From CANHCC01 sp040381555 (GTDB taxonomy: Bacteria > Bacteroidota > Bacteroidia > J057 > RFSG01): 26,947 nt of DNA. The DNA lies in NCBI GenBank assembly GCA_040381555.1, contig JBEIHC010000030.1:1-26947 (forward strand). Direction: 5' to 3'. The notes beneath the pieces are model-generated. The model saw only the letters and a list, made by a program, of their open reading frames with translations. It was not told the DNA's origin and searched no databases. The translations under genes were made by a program, and so were the position numbers. Below, in pieces: positions 8,333 through 15,569 of the stretch. Numbering within the stretch: the stretch's first letter is position 1; each line of letters starts with the position of its first letter.

Positions 8333-9463
8333 ATGGAAAGCACAATAAATCCTCAAACGACAGCCCCAGTTCAGGCTGATTTTCTGCCCCTCAAAGGCAC
8401 CGACCATATTGAACTCTATGTAGGAAATGCCAAACAAGCCGCTTATTTCTATAAAAGCGCTTTTGGTTTCCAGGATTTAGCCTATGCTGGTCCTGAAACT
8501 GGAGTAAGAGATAAATCCTCCTATGTCATTCGGCAAGGAAAAATCACACTTGTATTGACTACCCCATTACGCCCAGATCATCCCATCAATGACCACATGC
8601 GTAAACATGGGGATGGAGTCAAATCACTGGCGCTTTGGGTAGATAATGCAACTCAGGCATTTGAAGAAACGACAAAACGCGGAGGAAAAGCCTACCTGAA
8701 ACCTACGCGGACGAGTGATGAGCATGGAGAAGTGGTGATTTCAGGAATTCACACTTACGGAGATACAGTTCATCTTTTCGTTGAAAGACACAATTATAAA
8801 GGTGCATTCCTACCTGGATATGAGCCTTGGGATTCGGGATTTCACCCTTCTCAAACTGGGTTACTCTATGTAGATCATTGCGTGGGGAATGTGGGTTGGG
8901 GAGAAATGAACACATGGACTGATTATTACCGGGATGTGATGGGATTCAAGCAAATTATCTCATTTGACGACAAAGACATTTCGACAGAATATTCAGCCTT
9001 GATGAGTAAGGTAATGAGTAATGGAAACGGATATGTTAAATTCCCCATCAATGAGCCTGCTGAAGGAAAGAAAAAATCTCAAATTGAAGAATATATAGAT
9101 TTTTATCAAGGCCCAGGGGTACAGCATATAGCGGTTGCCACGAATGACATCATTCATACGGTTTCAGAATTGAGTCATAGGGGAATAGATTTTCTTCGTG
9201 TTCCGGATACCTACTATGAAACTCTTTTAGATCGTGTTGGGAGTATAGAAGAAGAGGTAAAAGTATTAAAAAGCCTAGGTATACTTGTCGATCGGGACGA
9301 TGAGGGATATTTACTTCAAATATTTACCAAGCCAGTAGAAGATCGGCCTACCCTATTCTTTGAAATCATTCAACGCAAAGGCGCTACCTCGTTTGGGAAA
9401 GGAAACTTCAAAGCTTTATTTGAGTCGATTGAATTAGAGCAGGAGAAAAGAGGAAATTTGTAA
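8333..9463 (+). CDS. hppD: 4-Hydroxyphenylpyruvate dioxygenase
   Basis: This enzyme converts 4-hydroxyphenylpyruvate to homogentisate, the substrate of the enzyme encoded just upstream. It has 376 residues from ATG 8333; a GTG at 8297 would add 12 residues inside the end of hmgA and is less likely. It has two vicinal-oxygen-chelate domains: an N-terminal one starting at KGTDHIELYVGNAKQAAYFY and a catalytic C-terminal one. The iron triad is visible as H182 (LLYVDHCVGN), H265 (GVQHIAVAT) and E344 (LFFEIIQRKG), almost exactly where other family members have it. The C-terminal helix that gates the active site (ALFESIELEQEKRG) is present. A strong terminator follows. Confidence 0.95.
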   Translation: MESTINPQTTAPVQADFLPLKGTDHIELYVGNAKQAAYFYKSAFGFQDLAYAGPETGVRDKSSYVIRQGKITLVLTTPLRPDHPINDHMRKHGDGVKSLALWVDNATQAFEETTKRGGKAYLKPTRTSDEHGEVVISGIHTYGDTVHLFVERHNYKGAFLPGYEPWDSGFHPSQTGLLYVDHCVGNVGWGEMNTWTDYYRDVMGFKQIISFDDKDISTEYSALMSKVMSNGNGYVKFPINEPAEGKKKSQIEEYIDFYQGPGVQHIAVATNDIIHTVSELSHRGIDFLRVPDTYYETLLDRVGSIEEEVKVLKSLGILVDRDDEGYLLQIFTKPVEDRPTLFFEIIQRKGATSFGKGNFKALFESIELEQEKRGNL

Positions 9464-9481
9464 AAAAGTCGAACAAAAAGA

Positions 9482-9520
9482 ATAGTCTTTGGAAATCCTA
9501 TTCCAAAGACTATTTTTTTT
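9482..9520 (+). terminator. Rho-independent terminator after hppD
   Basis: A perfect 13-bp stem (ATAGTCTTTGGAA 9482-9494 and TTCCAAAGACTAT 9501-9513) with a 6-nt loop runs straight into a T-run (9513-9520), 19 nt after the hppD stop. It closes the hmgA-hppD transcript and separates it from the following oxygenase, which has its own promoter. Confidence 0.92.
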
Positions 9521-9525
9521 ACTAG

Positions 9526-9533
9526 TATATTTG
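9526..9533 (+). promoter_or_regulatory. Candidate -7 element for the 2OG oxygenase
   Basis: TATATTTG fits TAnnTTTG exactly. It sits just behind the hppD terminator and 33 nt before the ATG at 9567, which implies independent transcription of the oxygenase gene. No clear -33 TTG is present. Confidence 0.55.
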
Positions 9534-9566
9534 CCCCATAATTTCGAAAATCTTAGCGCATTTCCT

Positions 9567-10529
9567 ATGTTATACGAAAAAATCCCCAGCCTAGACTTGA
9601 ATGATTTCCTTTCTGACGACCCGAATTTAAAGAAAAATTTTGTCGAAGCTTTAGGCAATGCCTACAACGAAATTGGGTTCATTGCCATTAGAAATCATGG
9701 GCTTACCGATTCTGAATCCGAAAAACTTTATAGTATAATCAAAAAGTTTTTCGCTTTACCCGATGAGGTTAAAAACAAATATGACATTGATGGGCTAGCT
9801 GGCCAAAGAGGATACACAGGAAAAGGAAAAGAACATGCCAAAGGCCACAACACGGGGGATTTGAAAGAATTTTACCATGTAGGACAAGAACTCTCACTCG
9901 AGGATCCGGATTATTCGATTTACCCGCCGAATGTTTGGGTCAATGAAGTACCTGAATTAAAGGAAATTGGGAATAAAATATATCAAAAATTAGAAGCATG
10001 TGGCAAACACATGTTGCGGGCAATTGCGCTTTATTTGGAGCTCGAGGAGACTTATTTTGAAGATAAGGTATACAATGGCAATAGTATTTTGCGAGCCATA
10101 CATTATTTCCCGATTGAAGATCCGGAAGCAGTGCCTACCGATGCAGTTCGCGCTGCAGAGCATGGAGACATTAATCTGATTACACTCTTGATGGGGGCCA
10201 GTGCAGATGGATTGCAGGTACTCAGGAGGGATGGGAAATGGATATCCATCACAGCATTACCAGATCAAATTGTGGTGAATGTAGGCGACATGTTAGATCG
10301 TTTAAGCAATCATAAGCTAAAATCTACTATTCATCGTGTGGTTAACCCTCCTAGGGAACTCATGCATACTAGCCGATATTCCATTCCTTTCTTCATGCAC
10401 CCCAGAGCAGAAATGGATTTGACCTGCTTGGAAAACTGTGTGAGCGAAGACAATCCAAAGAGATACACAGATACCACAGCTGGGGATTTCTTGGATGAAC
10501 GACTTAGAGAACTCGGCCTTAAAAAGTAA
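9567..10529 (+). CDS. Fe(II)/2-oxoglutarate oxygenase, isopenicillin N synthase-like
   Basis: A 320-residue member of the isopenicillin-N-synthase/flavonol-synthase/gibberellin-oxidase superfamily. The N-terminal DIOX_N domain (KIPSLDLNDFL..., IGFIAIRNHGL) is followed by the double-stranded beta-helix domain. The iron-binding facial triad is H199 and D201 in AAEHGDINLITLL and H256 in STIHRVVNP. R270 with S272 (SRYSIPFF) is the RxS pair that binds the 2-oxoglutarate carboxylate, so a 2OG-dependent reaction is likelier than a true IPNS reaction. The ATG at 9567 is used because the longer frame would begin inside the hppD terminator. The substrate is unknown; its position next to tyrosine catabolism hints at aromatic or amino-acid metabolism, but it has its own promoter and terminator. 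Confidence 0.88.
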   Translation: MLYEKIPSLDLNDFLSDDPNLKKNFVEALGNAYNEIGFIAIRNHGLTDSESEKLYSIIKKFFALPDEVKNKYDIDGLAGQRGYTGKGKEHAKGHNTGDLKEFYHVGQELSLEDPDYSIYPPNVWVNEVPELKEIGNKIYQKLEACGKHMLRAIALYLELEETYFEDKVYNGNSILRAIHYFPIEDPEAVPTDAVRAAEHGDINLITLLMGASADGLQVLRRDGKWISITALPDQIVVNVGDMLDRLSNHKLKSTIHRVVNPPRELMHTSRYSIPFFMHPRAEMDLTCLENCVSEDNPKRYTDTTAGDFLDERLRELGLKK

Positions 10530-10547
10530 TCCTTTACTCTTTTCTCA

Positions 10548-10580
10548 AACAAAAGCCACCTGAGTGGCTTTTGTTGTTTA
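10548..10580 (+). terminator. Terminator after the 2OG oxygenase
   Basis: A perfect 12-bp stem (AACAAAAGCCAC 10548-10559 and GTGGCTTTTGTT 10564-10575) with a 4-nt loop CTGA is followed by a short T-rich tail. It lies 18 nt after the oxygenase stop. Confidence 0.8.
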
Positions 10581-10641
10581 TAGGGTGCAGCAGCCTATAA
10601 ATATTCTCAAAATATTGTAATATTGAGGCAAATATCAGATT

Positions 10642-11145
10642 ATGAACGCGACAATCAAATACGGCCTTACTGCAGGACTTGCTTATATCCTCTTCACCCT
10701 CGCACTTTATTTATTGGGAATGGAAAAATCTCAAGGATTAGGCATGGTTGGATACCTAATCTTACTGGGTGCTCAGTTTTTGGGGGTTAAAGAAATGAGA
10801 GATTCTGAAATGAATGGATTCATCTCTTTCGGTTTAGCATGGAAAAAGGGCCTATTCATTGCCCTTACGGCTGGAATTTTGGCCAGTACTTATATGGCAA
10901 TTCACCTGAATTACATCAATCCCGAAATCATGCAAGAAATTTTGGATGAAACAGAATCTCAAATGGAGGCCAATGGCAACTCTTCTGCTGAAATTGAAAT
11001 GGGAATGAAAATGGCCCATATCTTTACCAATCCCTTAATGACCTCAGTTTTTACTTTTATGGGGTTCCTATTAGTTGGAATGCTTTTGGCGATTTTACCA
11101 GCAGCCATCCTAAAGAATGAATTACCAGAATCTCCTTTGGAATAA
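10642..11145 (+). CDS. DUF4199 family membrane protein
   Basis: A 167-residue inner-membrane protein with the DUF4199 pattern common in Bacteroidota; the function of the family is unknown. Four hydrophobic segments are visible: residues ~6-27 (YGLTAGLAYILFTLALYLLG), ~33-50 (LGMVGYLILLGAQFLGV), ~70-92 (GLFIALTAGILASTYMAIHL) and ~136-158 (FTFMGFLLVGMLLAILPAA). Between the third and fourth is a polar loop rich in Glu and Met (EILDETESQMEANGNSSAEIEMGM). The conserved KEMRDSEMNGFISFGLAWKKG stretch between helices 2 and 3 is what I use to recognise the family. It stands alone, converging on the operon that ends at 11352. Confidence 0.85.
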   Translation: MNATIKYGLTAGLAYILFTLALYLLGMEKSQGLGMVGYLILLGAQFLGVKEMRDSEMNGFISFGLAWKKGLFIALTAGILASTYMAIHLNYINPEIMQEILDETESQMEANGNSSAEIEMGMKMAHIFTNPLMTSVFTFMGFLLVGMLLAILPAAILKNELPESPLE

Positions 11146-11207
11146 ACCGATAAAAATCACGCAATAATTTGTATGCCAATTTTAAAAATCGCTAGAATAT
11201 CTAACCC

Positions 11208-11258
11208 CAGTTTAGGGTAAACCTCAGTTTAGGGTAAACCTCAGTTTAGGGTAAACCC
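11208..11258. repeat. Three tandem 17-bp repeats between convergent genes
   Basis: CAGTTTAGGGTAAACCT at 11208-11224 and again at 11225-11241 are identical; 11242-11258 differs only in its last base (CAGTTTAGGGTAAACCC) and leads into the palindrome AAACCCGGGTTT (11254-11265). Each unit holds inverted TTTA/TAAA arms around GGG. It sits between the 3' ends of the DUF4199 gene (plus) and the seven-gene operon (minus), where a bidirectional transcription stop would be expected. Confidence 0.9.
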
Positions 11259-11351
11259 GGGTTTTTACCAATACATTCTGAGTAATCTCAAAGTATCCTA
11301 CTCAAAGATTCTGACAATTCGGATCTTGCCTATCCAATTAAGGATTTTCAA

Positions 11352-11984
11352 TTACAATCCCTTATCCTGAGCAAGCTGACTAGCTGCCAACAATCCGGCT
11401 TCTAATGGATTAAGCAATTTCGGGACACCTTGTTCTCCATTAAAGAATAAAATCAATACGGTTAACAAAGGGCCTAATTCATTAGCATCTACAGCACGGC
11501 AGGCATTTATCAGTGTATCAGCATCTTCTCCAATTGACCCCTGTAGAACTATCAGAGGTTCATACAATTCGTGCTCATCTTGAAATTCATCTTCCTCAAC
11601 CAGAAGGAAATCGTGAAGAAAATCATCCAATTCAGGTTCAATTTCATTCATCTTACAATCTTCGAGATACACCAGAAGGTTTAACCATTCACTTCCCCGG
11701 TCTCCCATCTCGTCCTCAATATCAGCCCATTCTTCCGAATCAAAATAATCCTCAGGAAGATTGCTATTCTCAGAACCAATATAATGAGCGAGCAATAAAT
11801 CAAAACCATAAGGCTCTAAAGATTCTAAAGCAGGATGTTGCTCAAACCACGCTTCAAAATTTTTCCATTTCTCGCGAAAGTTCAATTGATTTTTGAAGGT
11901 TTCTTCCAAAGCCTCAATATTCGGCATTTCGATTTTGCTTTCCTGGCAAAATCTTTGGATAAGGGTATTTAATACAGTACTCAT
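11352..11984 (-). CDS. Acidic protein of unknown function
   Basis: A 210-residue, strongly acidic protein with no signal peptide or membrane segment. I do not recognise a family. The middle (about residues 75-145) is dense in Asp and Glu (YFDSEEWADIEDEMGDRG, NEIEPELDDFLHDFLLVEEDEF). The C-terminal third is more hydrophobic and ends LLNPLEAGLLAASQLAQDKGL. It has repeated Leu-rich helical stretches and several Trp in the first half, suggesting an all-helical cytoplasmic protein. Its ATG overlaps the stop of the upstream SDR gene by one base (TAATG), so it is probably translationally coupled and the last gene of the seven-gene run. Being last in an operon with envelope and lipid genes is the only clue to role. 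Confidence 0.8.
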   Translation of the reverse strand: MSTVLNTLIQRFCQESKIEMPNIEALEETFKNQLNFREKWKNFEAWFEQHPALESLEPYGFDLLLAHYIGSENSNLPEDYFDSEEWADIEDEMGDRGSEWLNLLVYLEDCKMNEIEPELDDFLHDFLLVEEDEFQDEHELYEPLIVLQGSIGEDADTLINACRAVDANELGPLLTVLILFFNGEQGVPKLLNPLEAGLLAASQLAQDKGL

Positions 11985-12820
11985 TAGAGGGTAAATTTAT
12001 CGTGTGGATAATAAGACATAAACTTAGGATCGGCAAAACGCGATTTTCGTTGCTCCCATCCTTCAATACAAACATCTCCAAACAACATATGAAGAGGTAC
12101 TTCCGGGGCACTGGCTGCTAAGACCAGAACCTGGGCAATTTGCTTCGGGTCACCTGGCTGTTTTCCATCAGAAAGCGAAATCCTTTTAGCAGCAATTTGA
12201 TTGAGTTCAAAGTAAGGACTTTCTGCTTGTAAATTCACTAATTCATTCGTTTTGACCAAAGAATTTCCCGCCCAGTCTGTACGATAAGGGCCAGGTTCTA
12301 CTGCACATACTCTTACTCCGAAATGAATCATTTCTTGAGCAAGAGCTTCTGTAAATCCCTCAACTGCAAATTTCGAAGCATTATAAGCGCTTAATCCTTG
12401 CATACCTCTTAAGCCAGCCAAGGAAGTTACATTCACAATCAATCCAGATTTCTGAATGCGCATACTAGGCACTACCAGACGAGTCATTTCCACTAGCCCA
12501 AAAAAGTTAACCTCCATTTGATGACGGATTTGCTCCATCTTCAATTCTTCCATCATTCCCCACAAACCATAGCCGGCGTTATTAATCAACACATCCACAC
12601 TTCCCCAATGTGAGAGCACTGAATGATAAGCCTCAGTTAAAGTTTCCGGCTTAGTCATATCCATTAATAATGGCAGGCATAAGTTTCCAAACTGTTGCTT
12701 TAGGTCATCGGCATCGGTAAGTTGTCGCACCCCTGCAGCAACCGAATGCCCTGCTTCCATTGCTGCCAATGCGATTGCTTTACCTAAGCCTCTGGAGGCA
12801 CCTGTTACAATCCAATTCAT
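11984..12820 (-). CDS. SDR family NAD(P)-dependent oxidoreductase
   Basis: A 278-residue classical short-chain dehydrogenase/reductase. The nucleotide-binding loop TGASRGLG is at residues 6-13, NNAG at 80-83, the catalytic Ser at 133 (NVTSLAG), and the YxxxK pair at Y146 and K150 (SAYNASKFAVEG). All catalytic residues are present, unlike the SDR-like protein at 20729. An Arg right after TGAS, together with an Arg at 32 after the second strand, mildly favours NADP(H). The substrate cannot be told; the family includes ketone, steroid and acyl reductases. It overlaps YihY upstream by 4 nt (ATGA) and the acidic protein downstream by 1 nt. Confidence 0.9.
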   Translation of the reverse strand: MNWIVTGASRGLGKAIALAAMEAGHSVAAGVRQLTDADDLKQQFGNLCLPLLMDMTKPETLTEAYHSVLSHWGSVDVLINNAGYGLWGMMEELKMEQIRHQMEVNFFGLVEMTRLVVPSMRIQKSGLIVNVTSLAGLRGMQGLSAYNASKFAVEGFTEALAQEMIHFGVRVCAVEPGPYRTDWAGNSLVKTNELVNLQAESPYFELNQIAAKRISLSDGKQPGDPKQIAQVLVLAASAPEVPLHMLFGDVCIEGWEQRKSRFADPKFMSYYPHDKFTL

Positions 12821-13818
12821 TCGTTCTGTTTATCTTGATTATAAAAAGTTTTCCTTTTTAATAATGACCCAGCTTGAAAACTCACTTCCAATTTACTCAA
12901 GCCTTTTTGAGAAGCTCTTTCAATGGCTAAATTCAGCTCAAATCCTATTAAAATTACCATGGAAATCCAATACATCCAAACCATGAGCATAATGATAGCG
13001 GAAATAGACCCATAGATTTTATTGTAATCACTAAAATTTGCAACAAAAATACCAAAAGCCAAAGTAGCCAACATGGCCATAATGGACCCCGCAAATGCTC
13101 CGGCACTCCAAAATTTAAATTTTTGTTTTTTACAAGGAACAAATTTATAAATGATGCCAAATGCAATTAGTAGCATTGACAGAGTCATAAAAACATCCAA
13201 TAATCGTATTGCCCAAATGCTTAGATTCGGGAAATCTAGCTTTTCTAAAGGCAAGTATCCAACCCATATTTCAGCAAAAATGGTAATACTCAAAGCAATC
13301 AGAAAGAATAAGGAAAGAAGCACGACCAAGCCTAAAGACAAAACTTGAGTGCTGATAAAAGAACGATGGTTAAATCCCGGCAAATCCCGATCAAATGCAA
13401 GCATCATAACGGACACCCCTCTTGTTGTACTGTATAAAACAAGAAAAACAGAAAGAGAAATAATCGAATTATTATTGCGGGTAAAAGTATCTTCTATTGT
13501 TTCAACAATCATCGCATAAGACTCTTTCGGCAAATAGGTATAGAGATAGATTAATAATTCTTCTTTTAAATTTGAAACAGGAATAATTGGTAACAGGGTG
13601 ATTAAAAAAATTAATCCGGGAAAGAGAGCGAAGAAAAAATTGAAGGCCATAGCACCCGCTCGCACATTAAAACTCGGGTTCATAATTTCACGAATCAAAA
13701 ACAATCCGGTATCCCATACACTGACCTGATTATCTGAACCAGGTAATTGAACTTTCTTTAGCTTAAATTTAATCCCCTGAACGATGGGTAACTTTACCCA
13801 TTTGTTAATCATGCTCAT
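12817..13818 (-). CDS. YihY/virulence factor BrkB family membrane protein
   Basis: A 333-residue inner-membrane protein of the YihY/BrkB family (once misnamed ribonuclease BN). About six membrane helices are visible; the family hallmark near the first is VRAGAMAFNFFFALFPGLIFLITLLP (residues ~52-77). Later helices include FISTQVLSLGLVVLLSLFFLIALSITIF and the C-terminal ISAIIMLMVWMYWISMVILIGFELN. The tail after the last helix is basic and cytoplasmic. The family has been proposed to help move phospholipids between membranes, but its role is not settled. It sits between a thioesterase and an SDR, with ATGA overlaps on both sides. Confidence 0.9.
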   Translation of the reverse strand: MSMINKWVKLPIVQGIKFKLKKVQLPGSDNQVSVWDTGLFLIREIMNPSFNVRAGAMAFNFFFALFPGLIFLITLLPIIPVSNLKEELLIYLYTYLPKESYAMIVETIEDTFTRNNNSIISLSVFLVLYSTTRGVSVMMLAFDRDLPGFNHRSFISTQVLSLGLVVLLSLFFLIALSITIFAEIWVGYLPLEKLDFPNLSIWAIRLLDVFMTLSMLLIAFGIIYKFVPCKKQKFKFWSAGAFAGSIMAMLATLAFGIFVANFSDYNKIYGSISAIIMLMVWMYWISMVILIGFELNLAIERASQKGLSKLEVSFQAGSLLKRKTFYNQDKQNE

Positions 13819-14234
13819 AGACCTGACATTAATGCAGTTATGAATTGATGAGGAGCACGAATGGGTCGCATAGTATCCTTATCTACAAATACCAACTCTA
13901 CCATTCCGTTCACTAACAAGACTTCGCTTCCTCCTTCCTTTCGATATACTTCATGATGGATTCGAATGGAAGCTTTCGGCTCATCTTCAATTCTGGAAAC
14001 CACTCTTAGTAAGTCATCATATTTTGCCGGGCGTTTATATTGAATTTGTAATGCGCGTACAGGAAGCATTACTCCCCAGTCTTCCTCCATTTCACGATAA
14101 GTAATTCCCAAAGAGCGAATCAAGTCAGTTCTACCCATTTCAAAGTATTGAGCATAATGACCATAATAGACATACTTCATTTGGTCTGTTTCTGCATATC
14201 TCACTCTGAGTTCTATGGAATGTTCGCGTATCAA
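13815..14234 (-). CDS. Hotdog-fold acyl-CoA thioesterase (YbgC/4HBT type)
   Basis: A 139-residue single-hotdog protein. The N-terminal VRYAETDQMKYVYYGHYAQYFE is the family signature: D17 is the expected catalytic carboxylate, and the Tyr/His-containing turn starts the long central helix. The rest follows the YbgC layout (MLPVRALQIQYKRPAKYDDLLRV, SIRIHHEVYR, MVELVFVDKDT). It probably hydrolyses acyl-CoA thioesters in the cytoplasm; YbgC in gammaproteobacteria links to the Tol-Pal system and phospholipid metabolism, but no tol genes lie here. It overlaps MltG upstream and YihY downstream by four bases each, implying translational coupling. Confidence 0.9.
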   Translation of the reverse strand: MIREHSIELRVRYAETDQMKYVYYGHYAQYFEMGRTDLIRSLGITYREMEEDWGVMLPVRALQIQYKRPAKYDDLLRVVSRIEDEPKASIRIHHEVYRKEGGSEVLLVNGMVELVFVDKDTMRPIRAPHQFITALMSGL

Positions 14235-15268
14235 GGGTGTTGAGTTTGAGTCAATGTTGTTAATGCCTTTTGATATTCCCGAGCATTTTGAAGGTGCTCT
14301 GCATAAGATTCTGTAAAATTATGCATTCCGGAGAAATCTGATTTAGCACAAAAATACAAATAAGGATTAGGTTCAGAATCCAGTACAGCAAGGATTGATT
14401 GTTTCTCGGGAATATTGATTGGTCCTGGAGGTAATCCAGAATACAGATAAGTATTCCAAGGAGAATCAAACTTCAAATGCTCAAACAAAATGCGTTGAAG
14501 GGTAAAATCTTGTAAGGCAAATTTCACTGTTGGATCTGCCTGCAATCGCATATCTTTTTTTAGTCGATTTAAATATACGGTAGCAATCTTTCTTTGCTCC
14601 TCTGCCCTATTGGATTCCTCCTGCACAATTGAAGCCAAAACACATACTTGATATAAGTCTAAACCTAATTCTGCTGCTTGGTTTCGCTTCTCCTCATTCC
14701 AAAAAGAGGAATAAGATTTGAGCATTTTTTGAGTCAGTCCTTCTGCATCTATCGTCCAATAAACTTCATAAGTTTCAGGCAAAGCCATACAAGGAAAATT
14801 TTCCTGAGAGAAGCCGAGCTGCTTGATTTGATCGGCCGTTTGCCAGTAGGTCAGTAAATCCTGTGAAGATATCAGCAACTTTTTGTCCCAAAAATCCAAC
14901 AATCCCTGAAGAGTTCTGAAAGAAGGTTGCCGAATTCGCAAAGGGGTCTGATGGTTTCCAGCTATTCTTCTATACCAAGTGAATAAAGAACTATTCGGTG
15001 GAATTTCAAAATATCCCGGTTTTATAGAATCCTTGCCAACAATAGGCAAAACCGCTAGGAATCGAAAACCAACACCTGCCCAATTTAGGGGCAAAATTTC
15101 TGTTGCAGTTGCAACGGACAATTTCTGGGAGAGTTTAACTTCCTGCGTCTTTGAATTCAGAGGGTAGACAAAAAGTAACACACCTGGGATTAGCCCCAGC
15201 AGAAATAGCCCCAGTAAAACCTTAAACCTGGAGAATTTTAGTTTGTTATACCGGAAGGGAAGAATCAA
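14231..15268 (-). CDS. mltG: Endolytic murein transglycosylase MltG
   Basis: Cuts nascent peptidoglycan glycan strands at the outer face of the inner membrane and helps set strand length. An N-terminal membrane anchor (FSRFKVLLGLFLLGLIPGVLLFVYPL) precedes the YceG-like domain, recognised by LASIVQEESNRAEEQRKIATVYLNRL, with its catalytic Glu just after ASIVQ, by LQADPTVKFAL, and by SPWNTYLYSGLPPGPINIP. From the TTG at 15268 it is 345 residues, the usual size. ATGs further up (15313, 15409) would add residues encoded by the rhodanese gene in another frame, so I consider the TTG likeliest, overlapping the rhodanese end by 23 nt. The C-terminus overlaps the thioesterase start. Confidence 0.9.
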   Translation of the reverse strand: MILPFRYNKLKFSRFKVLLGLFLLGLIPGVLLFVYPLNSKTQEVKLSQKLSVATATEILPLNWAGVGFRFLAVLPIVGKDSIKPGYFEIPPNSSLFTWYRRIAGNHQTPLRIRQPSFRTLQGLLDFWDKKLLISSQDLLTYWQTADQIKQLGFSQENFPCMALPETYEVYWTIDAEGLTQKMLKSYSSFWNEEKRNQAAELGLDLYQVCVLASIVQEESNRAEEQRKIATVYLNRLKKDMRLQADPTVKFALQDFTLQRILFEHLKFDSPWNTYLYSGLPPGPINIPEKQSILAVLDSEPNPYLYFCAKSDFSGMHNFTESYAEHLQNAREYQKALTTLTQTQHP

Positions 15269-15563
15269 TTTTGTTTTTCCAGTCGAGAATTCCCCCCAAC
15301 AGGTTTCTAACATTTTTAAAACCCTGCTGACGCATATATGCTGCTGCCTGCCCACTCCTTCCACCAGACTTGCAATGAATGATGATCTCTTCTTCTTTAA
15401 ATTCTGCAAAATCCTCTAAAGAGGAAGGCAGTGTTCCTAAAGGAATCAATCTCCCCCCTAAATTGGACAATTCAAACTCATGGGGCTCACGCACATCAAT
15501 CAGAATGAAAGGCTCACCCTCATCCATTTTTTTCTTTAGTTCAGAAACTGTAATATCAGCCAT
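15246..15563 (-). CDS. Rhodanese-like domain protein
   Basis: A 105-residue single rhodanese domain, cytoplasmic (no signal). The fold markers are present in order: ILIDVREPHEFEL (residues ~20-32), GGRLIPLGTLP, then the active loop HCKSGGRSG with C64 as the persulfide-forming cysteine, and AAAYMRQQGFKNVRNLLGGILDW at the C-terminus. Such domains transfer sulfane sulfur (thiosulfate sulfurtransferase, GlpE/PspE type). The six-residue loop size is that of sulfurtransferases rather than Cdc25-type phosphatases. It starts 6 nt after the Cas6-like gene ends and overlaps the MltG start, so it is the second gene of the operon. Confidence 0.92.
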   Translation of the reverse strand: MADITVSELKKKMDEGEPFILIDVREPHEFELSNLGGRLIPLGTLPSSLEDFAEFKEEEIIIHCKSGGRSGQAAAYMRQQGFKNVRNLLGGILDWKNKIDSSLPV

Positions 15564-15569
15564 ATAAAA

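Noticed and set aside
11333..11347. 15-bp sequence TCCAATTAAGGATTT, whose reverse complement occurs at 19466-19480
   Set aside because: A low-complexity AT-rich match of this length with no extended similarity is compatible with chance or a minor intergenic repeat.
15269..15409. Longer MltG beginning at ATG 15409 or 15313
   Set aside because: The extra residues are encoded by the rhodanese gene in another frame and precede a normal-length protein with its membrane anchor; TTG 15268 is preferred.
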